DNA of 64,000 nucleotides from Paenirhodobacter populi (GTDB lineage Bacteria > Pseudomonadota > Alphaproteobacteria > Rhodobacterales > Rhodobacteraceae), in contig NZ_SAUZ01000006.1 in NCBI RefSeq assembly GCF_004022215.1, positions 124,001-188,000 on the forward strand, given 5' to 3'. How positions within the stretch are numbered: position 1 is the stretch's first letter; each line of letters begins with the position of its first letter. Under the pieces are notes generated by a model that was not told the DNA's origin, did not search any database, and saw only the letters and a list, made by a program, of their open reading frames with translations. The translations under genes and the position numbers were made by a program. Of this stretch, positions 35,593-45,190 are shown one piece after another.

Positions 35593-37169
35593 AACCCGCC
35601 GGGGCCGCGCCGCGACACCCCGCCCGCGCGGCGGTCCGGACCCTGACGGCGCAGGGCTGGCCCGCCCGGATTGCCGCGATCCTTGTGGCGGCGGCGATCC
35701 TTGGCCCTCTCGCGGCGGTGATCCGGCACGCCGGAGGGCTGTCGGGTCTTGGCTCCGGCGACATAGATGCCCTGTGGTTCACGCTCTGGCAGGCCGCCGT
35801 CTCGGCCGTGCTGTCGTGCCTGCTGGCGGTGCCGGTCGCCCGCGCGCTGGCGCGGCGGCGGTTTCCGGGGCGGGGCTTGCTGATCTCGCTGATGGGGGCG
35901 CCGTTCATCCTGCCCACGGTCGTCGCGGCGATGGGGCTGGTCGCGGTCTTCGGCCGGCGGGGGATGGTGAATGCGGGGCTGGAGGCGCTCGGCCTGCCGG
36001 GGGTGACGGTCTATGGGGCGCAGGGCGTGATCCTTGCGCATGTGTTCCTGAACCTGCCGCTGGCGGTGCGGATGGTGCTGCACGGCTGGCAGGCGGTGCC
36101 CTCCGAGCGGCTGCGGCTGGCCGCCGCGCTCGGCTTCGGCCGGGCCGAGGTCGCCCGCCATATCGAGCGCCCGATGCTGCGCGCCGTCCTGCCCGGCGCG
36201 TTTCTGGCGATCTTCCTTGTCTGCCTGACCTCCTTCGCCATCGCGCTGACCTTGGGCGGCGGCCCGCGCGCGACGACAGTGGAGCTGGCGATCTATCAGG
36301 CCTTCCGCTTCGACGCCGATGCCGGGCGCGCAGCGGCGCTGGCCCTCGTGCAGATCGGCGTTTCGGTTATAGCGCTGCTGGCGAGCCTTGCGCTGACCGC
36401 GCCGCCCGCCTTTGGCGCCGGGCTCGACCGGGCGGATGCGCCGCCCGTGCGCGGGGCGCGGGTCAAGGATGCGCTGGTGCTGGGGGCGGCGACGCTGTTC
36501 CTGCTGCTGCCGCTGGCCACGATCCTGCTGCGCGGGTTGCCCGCGCTGTTCGACCTGCCGCCCTCGATCCTGCGCGCGGCGGGCACCTCGGTCGCGATCG
36601 CGCTTGGCTCGACGGTGCTGACGCTCGCGCTGGCGCTGCCTCTGGCGCTGGCCGCGCCGCGCGCAAGGTGGGCCGAGGTGGCGGGCACGCTGCCGATGAC
36701 CGCCTCGTCGCTGGTGCTGGGCACGGGGCTGTTCCTGATCCTGCGCCCCTTCGTCAATCCCGTGACGCTTGCCCTGCCCGTCACGCTCTTGGCCAATGCG
36801 CTGATGAGCCTGCCCTTCGCGCTGCGCCTGCTGATGCCCGAGGCCCGCGCGCTCAGGGCGGATTACGACAGGCTGGCCGCCTCGCTCGGCCTGCGCGGCC
36901 TTGCGCGGCTGCGGCTGCTGGATCTGCCGCGCCTTGCCCGGCCGCTGGGATTTTCGGCGGGGCTGGCGGCGGCGTTCTCGATGGGCGATCTGGGCGTCAT
37001 CACGCTGTTTTCGGATGGGCAGAGGCAGACGCTCCCCCTTGCGCTTTATCAACTGATGGGCGCCTATCGGATGGACCTTGCGGCGGCGGCGGCCTGCCTG
37101 CTGATGGCGCTGACCTTCGCCCTGTTCTGGGCCTTCGACCGGATCGGACAGAATGCTGACCCTCGATAA
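35589..37169 (+). CDS. thiP: Thiamine ABC transporter permease
   Basis: About 526 residues, two fused permease halves with ~12 membrane segments and two EAA loops (RLRLAAALGFGRAEVARHIERPML; DRLAASLGLRGLARLRLLDLPRLA). The start is probably GTG 35589, overlapping the thiB stop (GTGA); ATG 35568 is the alternative. It overlaps thiQ by 17 bases. Confidence 0.92.
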   Translation: MKPAGAAPRHPARAAVRTLTAQGWPARIAAILVAAAILGPLAAVIRHAGGLSGLGSGDIDALWFTLWQAAVSAVLSCLLAVPVARALARRRFPGRGLLISLMGAPFILPTVVAAMGLVAVFGRRGMVNAGLEALGLPGVTVYGAQGVILAHVFLNLPLAVRMVLHGWQAVPSERLRLAAALGFGRAEVARHIERPMLRAVLPGAFLAIFLVCLTSFAIALTLGGGPRATTVELAIYQAFRFDADAGRAAALALVQIGVSVIALLASLALTAPPAFGAGLDRADAPPVRGARVKDALVLGAATLFLLLPLATILLRGLPALFDLPPSILRAAGTSVAIALGSTVLTLALALPLALAAPRARWAEVAGTLPMTASSLVLGTGLFLILRPFVNPVTLALPVTLLANALMSLPFALRLLMPEARALRADYDRLAASLGLRGLARLRLLDLPRLARPLGFSAGLAAAFSMGDLGVITLFSDGQRQTLPLALYQLMGAYRMDLAAAAACLLMALTFALFWAFDRIGQNADPR

Positions 37170-37866
37170 CCTTCACCTGCAACTGGGCGATTTCCGGCTG
37201 GAGGCCGATCTGGCGATCACGACAGGTGCGCGCGTCGCGCTGATGGGACCTTCGGGCGCGGGAAAGACCACGCTGCTGTCGGCGATCGCCGGCTTTCTTG
37301 CGCCGCAATCGGGGCGCATCCTGTGGAACGGCGCGGACATCACCGGGATGCCGCCGGGGGACCGGCCGCTGTCGATCCTGTTTCAGGACCAGAACCTGTT
37401 CCCGCATCTGACCGTGGCGCAGAACATCGGACTTGGGCTGGATCCGAAGCTGCGGCTGTCGGCGCAGGACCGGGACCGGATCGAGGCCACGCTGGCCCGC
37501 GTCGGGCTGACCGGCCTTGGCGCGCGCAAACCCGCGCAGCTTTCGGGCGGACAGCAGTCGCGCGTGGCCCTTGCCCGAGCGTTGCTACGGGCGCGGCCGA
37601 TGCTGCTGCTGGACGAACCCTTCGCCGCGCTCGGCCCGGCGCTGAAGGGCGAGATGCTGGCGCTATGCGCCGAGATGGCGCGTGAACAGGGCACCACGGT
37701 GCTGATGGTCAGCCACGATCCGCAGGACGCCCGAGCGTTGTGCCCGGAAACGGTGCTGGTGGCCGAGGGCCGCGCGCTGGCTCCGCAGCCGACCGGGGTG
37801 CTGCTGGACGATCCGCCGCCGGTGCTGGCGGAATATCTTGGGCAGACGCGCCGGGATCAGGTTTAG
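37153..37866 (+). CDS. thiQ: Thiamine ABC transporter ATP-binding protein
   Basis: A 237-residue ABC ATPase: Walker A GPSGAGKTT (~33-41), Q-loop FQDQNLFPHL, signature LSGGQQSRVALARALL, Walker B MLLLDEPFAAL and switch His in SHDPQDARAL. It energises ThiP. Its context with riboswitch, thiB and thiP assigns the substrate. Confidence 0.94.
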   Translation: MLTLDNLHLQLGDFRLEADLAITTGARVALMGPSGAGKTTLLSAIAGFLAPQSGRILWNGADITGMPPGDRPLSILFQDQNLFPHLTVAQNIGLGLDPKLRLSAQDRDRIEATLARVGLTGLGARKPAQLSGGQQSRVALARALLRARPMLLLDEPFAALGPALKGEMLALCAEMAREQGTTVLMVSHDPQDARALCPETVLVAEGRALAPQPTGVLLDDPPPVLAEYLGQTRRDQV

Positions 37867-37900
37867 AAACCGGAACCGGGTGCGCGCGGATAGGGGAGCA

Positions 37901-37963
37901 GGGGGCCAGCCCCCTCGCCCGTTCCGGGCTCACCCCCGGGATATTTATGGAAACACGAAAGGG
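37901..37963 (+). repeat. Dispersed hairpin repeat, copy D
   Basis: GGGGGCCAGCCCCCTC, stem GCCCG-TTC-CGGGC, TCACCCCCGGGATATTTATG and AAACACGAAAGGG. It lies 34 bases after the thiQ stop, same orientation. Upstream GCGGATAGGGGAGCA matches the pre-block of copies C, E and F. With the tRNA it accounts for the gene-free gap 37867-38188. Confidence 0.9.
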
Positions 37964-38053
37964 AGGTTCGCGGGTTTGCGGTCATGTATGAGCGGGTTTT
38001 ACCCGTTTCAGGAATGCCCGCATCAGGGGGAATGGTCTGCGATCTGTTGGGAA

Positions 38054-38129
<76 letters not shown>

Positions 38130-38188
38130 GGTGCGGTGCTTAGTAATGGGCGGGCGGAAATCAGGCAAGGGCGGATTGCGCGCCGCCG

Positions 38189-38740
38189 TCACGCCCCGAG
38201 GCGGGCGAGACAGCTTTTTACCAGGTCCGCGACCGGCTGCGCGCCCGAAAGCTCCAGCACCGGCTCGGACCGGCCCGCCAGCCATTCGCGGTGCCGTTGC
38301 AGGCTGCGACCGCGGAAATAGGGGTCGTCATAGGCCGCCGCCCATTTCAGGAATTCGCTGTGATTGTGGAACAGATCGCCGCCGGGGCGGATGCGGTCGC
38401 CGAACTTCTCCCCCTCGCGGCGGCGGATGCGGGCAAGGCGCACCGGCATCGGCGTGACCAGAAAGACGATCAGGCCCGTGCCGTTTATCGCCATCTCGCC
38501 CCAGCCATCGGCCGAACCGGACAGGACCCAGCCGCCCTCAGGCCCCTCGGCCAGTTGCGCGGCGGCGATAAGGGCCAGCCGTTCCTCGACCGGGCGGCGT
38601 TCGGTATAGGGGGGGTCGGTGGGCGCCCAGAAGAAATCGTCGGTATCGAGATGCGGCACCCCGAGGTGTTCCGCCAGCGCCCGACCGAGGGACGAGGTGC
38701 CCGAGCCAGCGGCGCCGGTGATATAGACCCGCGCCGCCAT
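38189..38740 (-). CDS. Adenylate-kinase-like P-loop protein with lysine-less P-loop
   Basis: A 183-residue protein opening VYITGAAGSGTSSLGRALAEHLGVPHLDTDDFFW. This is the start of a small kinase-like P-loop NTPase, but the P-loop GAAGSGTSS has T where Lys is usual. I recall a family of bacterial kinase-like proteins with GxSGSGTTTLG here, so the change may be a family trait. Substrate unknown. ATG 38740 lies 4 bases after the prfB stop, so the two are probably co-transcribed. Confidence 0.78.
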   Translation of the reverse strand: MAARVYITGAAGSGTSSLGRALAEHLGVPHLDTDDFFWAPTDPPYTERRPVEERLALIAAAQLAEGPEGGWVLSGSADGWGEMAINGTGLIVFLVTPMPVRLARIRRREGEKFGDRIRPGGDLFHNHSEFLKWAAAYDDPYFRGRSLQRHREWLAGRSEPVLELSGAQPVADLVKSCLARLGA

Positions 38741-38744
38741 CCGG

Positions 38745-39872
38745 TCAGCCCTCCGCCTGGGCGTCGGCGCGGCTCTTGCCTTCGACGCCCAGTGCCAGTG
38801 TCGCGGCCATGAACCCGTCAAGGTCGCCGTCCAGCACGCCCTGCGTATCGGAGGTCTCGTATCCGGTGCGCAGGTCCTTCACCATCTGGTAGGGCTGTAG
38901 CACGTAGGAGCGGATCTGGTTGCCCCAGGCGGCCTCGCCCTTGGCGTCGTGCTGCGCCGAAATGGCCGCGTTGCGCTTGTCGAGTTCGAGTTGGTAGAGC
39001 CGCGCCTTCAGCGCGTTCATCGCCGCCTCGCGGTTCTGGTGCTGCGATTTCATCGACGAGGTCGTGACGATGCCCGTCGGGAAGTGGGTGATCCGCACCG
39101 CCGAGTCGGTGGTGTTGACGTGCTGCCCGCCCGCCCCGGTCGAGCGGTAGGTGTCGATCCGGATGTCGTTCGGGTTCACCACGATGTCGATATTCTCGTC
39201 CACCACCGGATAGACCCAGACCGAGGAAAACGACGTATGCCGCCGCGCCGCGGAATCATAGGGCGAGATCCGCACCAGCCGGTGCACGCCCGATTCCGAT
39301 TTCAGCCAGCCATAAGCGTTCGGGCCGGAAATCTTGTAGGAGACCGACTTGATCCCCGCCTCTTCGCCCGGCGTTTCGGATTGCAGCTCGACCTTGTAGC
39401 CCTTCTTCTCGGCCCAACGCACATACATCCGCGCCAGCATCGAGGCCCAGTCGCAGCTTTCCGTGCCACCCGCGCCCGAATTGACCTCGAGGAAGGTGTC
39501 GTTGCCGTCCGCCTCGCCGTCCAGCAGCGCCTCAAGCTCTTTCTGGTCGGCCAGAACCTTCAGATCCTTCAGGCTTTTTTCCGCCTCGCCGATCAGGTCG
39601 GCATCGCCCTCGGCCTCGCCCAGTTCGATCAGGTCCACATTATCGGTCAGGTCGCGGTCGATGCGCTTGTAGGTCTCGATCTGGTCGAGCAGCACCTGCC
39701 GGTCCCGCATCAGCTTTTGCGCGCGCGCGGGATCGGACCACAGATCGCCATCCTCGATCAGGGCGTTGAATTCCTCCAGCCGGTGCGGCGCGGTTTCCAC
39801 GTCCATCCGCTGGCCCAGAAGCTTCAGCGTCTTGCGGATGGCGTCCACGATATTCTGCGTCTCGGCGCGCAT
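38745..39872 (-). CDS. prfB: Peptide chain release factor 2
   Basis: A 375-residue RF2 that releases peptides at UGA and UAA. The catalytic GGQ is intact (STGAGGQHVNTTDSAVRITH). The stop-codon-recognising tripeptide reads SPY (RISPYDSAARRHTSF) instead of the SPF of E. coli; I recall SPY in alphaproteobacterial RF2. The frame is continuous, so there is no programmed +1 frameshift as in E. coli. AGGGGAAAAG precedes the ATG. Confidence 0.95.
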   Translation of the reverse strand: MRAETQNIVDAIRKTLKLLGQRMDVETAPHRLEEFNALIEDGDLWSDPARAQKLMRDRQVLLDQIETYKRIDRDLTDNVDLIELGEAEGDADLIGEAEKSLKDLKVLADQKELEALLDGEADGNDTFLEVNSGAGGTESCDWASMLARMYVRWAEKKGYKVELQSETPGEEAGIKSVSYKISGPNAYGWLKSESGVHRLVRISPYDSAARRHTSFSSVWVYPVVDENIDIVVNPNDIRIDTYRSTGAGGQHVNTTDSAVRITHFPTGIVTTSSMKSQHQNREAAMNALKARLYQLELDKRNAAISAQHDAKGEAAWGNQIRSYVLQPYQMVKDLRTGYETSDTQGVLDGDLDGFMAATLALGVEGKSRADAQAEG

Positions 39873-39958
39873 CTGTTCTTTTCCCCTTGCTTATCTGGCG
39901 CGTGATACAGCCTGGGCGGGCTTCGGGCAAGCACGCCCGTCGCCGCAGCCCCGGCCGA

Positions 39959-42508
39959 TCAGTATAGTCCGCCCGAACTGACGGTGCCGAAATCGGCCTT
40001 GCCGGGCACGATCTTCTGCTGGCCGCTCGACGTGGTGATGGCGGCTTCGCCGGTATCCGTCTCGCCCTCTTGGAACAGCGGCAGGTTCTGACCCATGGCG
40101 AAACCGCCGTCGACCACCACGCCCATCGCGATCAGATCCTGGCCCTCGCGCATGTATTCGGCCTGCACGAAATCGCCCGTGGCGTCGTCGGGCAGCCGTT
40201 CGCCGGTGAAGCGGTTGAACTTGGCCCAATAGCCGCCCGGCGGCACCTTGAATTCGGACCCGCCATAGACCTTGGCCGCCGCCGTCATGAACTGCTGGAA
40301 CACCGGGCCGCAGAGCGTCGCGCCAAAGGCGCTGTCACCCAATGTCCGCGGCTGGTCGTAGCCGATATGGCAGCTTGCCACGATGTTCGAGCTGAAACCG
40401 GTGAACCAAACGTCCTTGGCGTCGTTGGTCGTGCCGCTCTTGCCCGCGACCGGAACCGGAACGGAAATGCCGCGCCCGGTGCCGCGGTTCATCACGCCCT
40501 GCATCATCGAGATCATCTGATAGGCGGTGATCGGATTGATGAGCTGTTCGCGTCGCGTCTCGATCCGCGGGCCGACGCCGTTGCGCAGGTTCAGATCGCC
40601 GCAATCGTCGCAGACGCGCTGGTCGTGGCGATAGACCGTGCGGCCCCAGCGATCCTGCACGCGGTCGACCAGCGTCGGTTCCACCTTCTGCCCGCCGTTC
40701 GCGAACATTGCATAGGCCGAGACAAGCTGAAACATCGTCGTTTCCTGCGAGCCGAGCGCATTCGCCAGATAATGCCCCATCGGATTGTAGACGCCGAACT
40801 TTTCCGCATAGCCCGCCACGGTGTCCATGCCGATTTCCTGCGCGATCCGCACCGTCATCAGGTTCCGCGACTGTTCGAGCCCGGTCCGCATCGGCGTCGG
40901 GCCGTAATAGCGGTTCGAGGAGTTCTTCGGCCGCCACAGGCCCTGCGGGGTGTTCACCTCGATCGGCGCGTCGACCACGATCGTCTCGGGCGAAAAGCCC
41001 GCATCCAGCGCCGCCGCATAGACGAAGGGCTTGAAGTTCGACCCGGGCTGGCGCATCGCCTGCGTCGCGCGGTTGAAGACGGAGGACTGGTAGCTGAACC
41101 CGCCCTGCATGGCGATGACCCGGCCGGTGTTCACGTCCATCGCCATGAACGAGCCTTCGACCAGCGGCACCTGCCGCAGGGACCAGCGGCTGCCGCCGTC
41201 GGTCTGCAAAAGCTTCACCAGCACCACATCGCCGACCGAGACCAGATCCCCCGGCACCTTGGCCCGCGCGGCCAGCGTGCCGTCGCTGCGCAGCTTGCGC
41301 GCCCAGGTCACATCGGCGGCGGTGATGAAATGGCCGTCCTCATCCTCGGGCACGCCCTCGATCCCGATGCGGGCGGAGCGGTCGCCGACCTCCAGCACCA
41401 CGGCCGGATGCCAGCCTGCGACATCGCGCGGGGCCTTGTCGGTCGGCACCTTCAGCAGCGCGGCGCGCCAGTTGGTTTCGGTCTTGAGCTGTTCGGCCGG
41501 GATCGTCGCCCCGGTGCCGCGCCAGACGCCCCGGCCGCGGTCGTATTTCTCCAGCGCGGCTTGCAAGGCCTGCGCCGCCTGCGCCTGCATGTCGGGGTCG
41601 ATCGTCGCGCGGATCGTCAGCCCGCCGCCGAAGAATTCGTCCTGCCCGAAGCTGCGCGACAGCTGGCGGCGGATCTCATCGGTGAAATAGTCGCGCGGCG
41701 GCAGCGTTTCGCGGAAGGGCGGATAGTCGCCGCGCTGCACGGTCTTCAGCGGCTCGGCCTGTTCGGCCTCCATCACCGCCTTGTCGATGTGGCCGTCCTC
41801 ATACAGACGCCGCAGCACGTAGTTGCGCCGCTCCACCGCCTCGTCGTAGTTGCGCACCGGATGCAGGCCGGCGGGCTTCTTCGGCAGCGCCGCGAGATAG
41901 GCCGCCTCCCCCACCGTCAACTGGTCCAGCGTCTTGTTGTAATAGGTCTGCGCCGCCGCCGCCACGCCGTAGGAGTTCTGGCCCAGATAGATCTCGTTCA
42001 GGTAGAGTTCGAGGATCCGGTCCTTCGACAGCGCCTTTTCCACGCGCGAGGCAAGGATCAGTTCCTTGATCTTGCGCTCGATCGAGCGGGAGCCGTCGAG
42101 CAGGAAGTTCTTCATCACCTGCTGCGTGATAGTCGAGGCGCCGCGCATGTCCTGCCCGCCCGAACGCACCGCATCCACCGCCGCCGCCGCCATGCCGCGC
42201 GCGTCGAACCCGCCGTGGGAATAGAAATTCTTGTCCTCGGCGGAAACAAAGGCTTCTTTCACCAGATCGGGCATCTGGTCGGCGGGAACGAAGATGCGCC
42301 GTTCCTCGGCGAATTCGTCGATCAGCTTGCCCTCGCCCGAATAGATCCGCGAGATCGTCTTGGGGGTATACTGCGCCAGCTGCTCGTAGCTCGGCAGGTT
42401 GCGCGAATACATCCAGAAGACGCCTCCGACCGTCAGCGCGACGAAGAAGATCGCGGTGACGATCCAGGAGAAGATACCCCCGAAAGTGGACAGGACGAAA
42501 CGGATCAA
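39959..42508 (-). CDS. mrcA: Penicillin-binding protein 1A (bifunctional)
   Basis: An 849-residue class A PBP. Cytoplasmic tail and anchor ~8-32; glycosyltransferase domain (EDKNFYSHGGFD, STITQQVMKNFLL, KEL motif); transpeptidase with S-x-x-K (GSNFKP), SRN, and KSGTTND. It polymerises and cross-links peptidoglycan outside the inner membrane. The start is TTG 42508: an in-frame stop lies just upstream and the first internal ATG would lose the anchor. GGGGGTG serves as ribosome binding site. Confidence 0.94.
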   Translation of the reverse strand: MIRFVLSTFGGIFSWIVTAIFFVALTVGGVFWMYSRNLPSYEQLAQYTPKTISRIYSGEGKLIDEFAEERRIFVPADQMPDLVKEAFVSAEDKNFYSHGGFDARGMAAAAVDAVRSGGQDMRGASTITQQVMKNFLLDGSRSIERKIKELILASRVEKALSKDRILELYLNEIYLGQNSYGVAAAAQTYYNKTLDQLTVGEAAYLAALPKKPAGLHPVRNYDEAVERRNYVLRRLYEDGHIDKAVMEAEQAEPLKTVQRGDYPPFRETLPPRDYFTDEIRRQLSRSFGQDEFFGGGLTIRATIDPDMQAQAAQALQAALEKYDRGRGVWRGTGATIPAEQLKTETNWRAALLKVPTDKAPRDVAGWHPAVVLEVGDRSARIGIEGVPEDEDGHFITAADVTWARKLRSDGTLAARAKVPGDLVSVGDVVLVKLLQTDGGSRWSLRQVPLVEGSFMAMDVNTGRVIAMQGGFSYQSSVFNRATQAMRQPGSNFKPFVYAAALDAGFSPETIVVDAPIEVNTPQGLWRPKNSSNRYYGPTPMRTGLEQSRNLMTVRIAQEIGMDTVAGYAEKFGVYNPMGHYLANALGSQETTMFQLVSAYAMFANGGQKVEPTLVDRVQDRWGRTVYRHDQRVCDDCGDLNLRNGVGPRIETRREQLINPITAYQMISMMQGVMNRGTGRGISVPVPVAGKSGTTNDAKDVWFTGFSSNIVASCHIGYDQPRTLGDSAFGATLCGPVFQQFMTAAAKVYGGSEFKVPPGGYWAKFNRFTGERLPDDATGDFVQAEYMREGQDLIAMGVVVDGGFAMGQNLPLFQEGETDTGEAAITTSSGQQKIVPGKADFGTVSSGGLY

Positions 42509-42623
42509 CAGTCACCCCCATGGGGCAGGCCGTGCCCCGGATCAGGACAGCCCTATATCGCGCAGGCGCGCGCGGGTCAAAACAAGATGCCGTCAGCCGG
42601 GCGGGAAGCCGCTTTTCGCGGGG

Positions 42624-43859
42624 CTACTGGCGCAGCAGCCGTGCCTCGGCCGCATCGGCACTGGCCCAGACCTCGACCCCGGTCAGGATCGCCCGCGCCA
42701 TCTGCGTCCGCCATTCCGGGTCGAGCAGGTTCTCGCGGTCGCGCGGCGAGGACAGGAACCCCAGTTCCAGCAGCGCCGAGGGAATGTCCGGCGATTTCAG
42801 CACCGCGAAATCGGCGTGCTGGATGGCGTGGCGGTGCATGCCGAGCCCCGCCCCCTTGATCGACGCGGCCAGCGCCCGGCCCAGCCGTTCGGACCGCGGC
42901 TGGGTTTCCGAGCGCGCCATGTCCATCAGGATCGAGGCGATGGAATCGTCCTGCCCCGTCAGATCGACCCCCGCCAGCAGATCCGCGCGGTCATGCCGCT
43001 CGGCCAGCCTTTGCGAGGCCCGGTCCCCCGAGGTGTCATTGAGCAGATAGATCGTCGCGCCCGTGGCCTGCCCCTCGGGCAGCGCATCGGCATGCAGCGA
43101 CAGGAACAGATCCGCGCCAAGCGCCCGCGCCTTGGTGACCCGCGCCTCGAGCGACACGAAGACATCCTCGTCCCGGGTCAGGGTCACCTGCATGCCGGCG
43201 CGGGTCATCATCTCCTTCAGCTCGCGCGCGAAGGTCAGGGTCAGCACCGCCTCGTCGAGCGCGCCGAACTCGGCCCCCGGGTCGATGCCGCCGTGACCGG
43301 GGTCGAGCACCACGCGCAGCGGCGCCGATCCGTCCTGCCGCAGATGCGGCGGCCCGCCGTCCACGGGCTGCGGCAGATCCCACAGCGCCGATGCGGGCGC
43401 ACCCACGCGGGCGTTGAAATCCTCGGGCTTCGCGGGCGAGAGGCGCAGGACGATCCGCGGCGTCTCGCCGGTTTCCTCGACCGCCGCGTCCAGCCGCACC
43501 GGCCCCGTCAGCTCCGCCACCAGCCGCGACCAGCCGGGCCGGAAACCGCCCCAGCGGATGTCGCGGATCAGCCCGCCCTCGGCTGGCGCGTCAGGCCGGG
43601 CGCGGCCGAAATCGACCTCGCGGAAATCGGCGACAAGGCGTGGCGGATCATCCAGCAGATAGGCGCGGAACGGCACCGGCTGGCTGATGCCCAGAACGAT
43701 CTCGGCCCCGCGGGCGTCGTCGAGCAGGGTGCTGCGCGCCGGATCAAGCCGCGCCAGCCCCGAAAGCTGTTGCTGCGCCAGCCCCGCCACGGCAAGGCCA
43801 AGCCAGAAAAGCACCGCAAGAACCGCCGCACCCGCGCGCGCGCCAAAGCCTGTCCCCAT
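42624..43859 (-). CDS. N-acetylmuramoyl-L-alanine amidase (AmiC-type)
   Basis: A 411-residue periplasmic enzyme: signal peptide ~1-29, AMIN domain (~45-150) for peptidoglycan/septal targeting, and Amidase_3 catalytic domain with zinc ligands H (LDPGHGGIDPG), E (FGALDEA), H (LSLHADALP) and the catalytic E (LLELGFLSS). It splits daughter-cell walls. It lies 115 bases upstream of the PBP1A gene on the same strand, so synthesis and cleavage enzymes are paired. Confidence 0.93.
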   Translation of the reverse strand: MGTGFGARAGAAVLAVLFWLGLAVAGLAQQQLSGLARLDPARSTLLDDARGAEIVLGISQPVPFRAYLLDDPPRLVADFREVDFGRARPDAPAEGGLIRDIRWGGFRPGWSRLVAELTGPVRLDAAVEETGETPRIVLRLSPAKPEDFNARVGAPASALWDLPQPVDGGPPHLRQDGSAPLRVVLDPGHGGIDPGAEFGALDEAVLTLTFARELKEMMTRAGMQVTLTRDEDVFVSLEARVTKARALGADLFLSLHADALPEGQATGATIYLLNDTSGDRASQRLAERHDRADLLAGVDLTGQDDSIASILMDMARSETQPRSERLGRALAASIKGAGLGMHRHAIQHADFAVLKSPDIPSALLELGFLSSPRDRENLLDPEWRTQMARAILTGVEVWASADAAEARLLRQ

Positions 43860-43915
43860 TTTCGCCTGCTCCGTTTTTTCCGACTATAGCCCGGAGCGGC
43901 GCCGGACGGAACGGC

Positions 43916-45055
43916 TCAGCGTGCGGCCATGAAGGCGGAAAGCCGCTCAAGCGCCTCGGCGATCTCGGCGGTCGAGCGCGCATAGGAAAACCGCAGGGTC
44001 CGCGCCCCGCGCAGCGGATCGAAATCCAGCCCCGGCGTCACCGCCACCCCGGCCTTGTCGAGGATCTCGCGCGCGAAGGCGCCGCTGTCGGTGGTCAGAT
44101 CGGACACGTCTGCGTAGATGTAGAAGGCTCCGTCGGGCGGCGCGATCTTCGTGAACCCGGCCTTGGGCAGCCCTTCCAGCATCAGGCGGCGGTTTTCGGC
44201 ATAGATCGCGCGGTTCGCCTCAAGCTCGTCCACCGCATCCAGCGCGGCGAGCGCGGCCAGCTGGCTTGCGTGCGGCGGGCAGATGAACAGGTTCTGCGCC
44301 AGACGCTCGACGATGCGGATATGATCCTCGGGCACCACCATCCAGCCGATCCGCCAACCGGTCATCGAGAAATATTTGGAAAAGGAGTTGATCACATAGG
44401 CCTCGTCCGAGACCTCCAGCGCGGAGACCGCGCGCGGGCCGTAATGCAGGCCGTGATAGATCTCGTCCGAGATGAAGCTGATCCCGCGCGCGGCGCAGGT
44501 CTCCATCAGCGCGGCAAGCTGCGGCTTGCCCAGCATCGTGCCCGAGGGATTGCCCGGCGAGGCGACGATCAGCCCCTGCACATCTTGCGGAATCTCCTCC
44601 GGCACGGGTTGATAGCGGTTTTCGGCGCGGGTCGGGAAACCCACCGGCTCGACCGACATGGCGCGCAGGATCTGCCGGTAGCTCGGATAGCCCGGCTCGC
44701 CAAGCGCCACCCGGTCGCCCGCGTCGAACAGCGCCGAGAAGGCCAGCACGAAGGCGCCCGAGGAGCCCGCCGTCACCACCACCCGGCCCGGATCGAGGTC
44801 GACCCCATACCAGCGCCGGTAAAGCGCGGCGATCCCCTCGCGCAGCTTCGGCAGGCCGAGCGCCACGGTATAGCCCAGGGTGTCCTGTTCCAGCGCCTCC
44901 GCCAGCGCGCGCCGCGCCAGCGCCGGAGCGGGGGTCGAGGGCTGGCCGACCTCCATATGGATGATGTGCCGGCCGGCCTCTTCGGCGCGGCGCGCGGCCT
45001 CCATCACATCCATGACGATGAACGGGGCAACCTGACCACGGTCCGAAAAGCGCAT
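43916..45055 (-). CDS. PLP-dependent aminotransferase, class I/II
   Basis: A 379-residue fold-type I enzyme. Substrate entry HMEVGQPSTPAP, ASPGNPSGTM, and Schiff-base Lys in NSFSKYFSMTGWRIGWMV (~238). It resembles broad-specificity aspartate/aromatic aminotransferases; the true substrate is not clear. Ends 56 bases before the amidase start; divergent from the DsbA-like gene. Confidence 0.88.
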   Translation of the reverse strand: MRFSDRGQVAPFIVMDVMEAARRAEEAGRHIIHMEVGQPSTPAPALARRALAEALEQDTLGYTVALGLPKLREGIAALYRRWYGVDLDPGRVVVTAGSSGAFVLAFSALFDAGDRVALGEPGYPSYRQILRAMSVEPVGFPTRAENRYQPVPEEIPQDVQGLIVASPGNPSGTMLGKPQLAALMETCAARGISFISDEIYHGLHYGPRAVSALEVSDEAYVINSFSKYFSMTGWRIGWMVVPEDHIRIVERLAQNLFICPPHASQLAALAALDAVDELEANRAIYAENRRLMLEGLPKAGFTKIAPPDGAFYIYADVSDLTTDSGAFAREILDKAGVAVTPGLDFDPLRGARTLRFSYARSTAEIAEALERLSAFMAAR

Positions 45056-45190
45056 GTTTCACCTCACCTGCGGGATACCGCGCGGATAGGCCCCCGGACC
45101 GGCGCGGTCAAGGCCGCCATCCCCTCTTGTGCCGGGCGGACGGTTGGACCAGTCTGTCCCGGACCGCCCGGGATACCCAAGGACAGACCG

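Noticed and set aside
38745-39872. Programmed +1 frameshift in prfB
   Set aside because: The frame is continuous from ATG to stop, with no early in-frame TGA.
40070-42859. Long + strand frame opposite the PBP1A gene
   Set aside because: Mirror frame of a well-supported gene; no domain, and its composition is that of a shadow.
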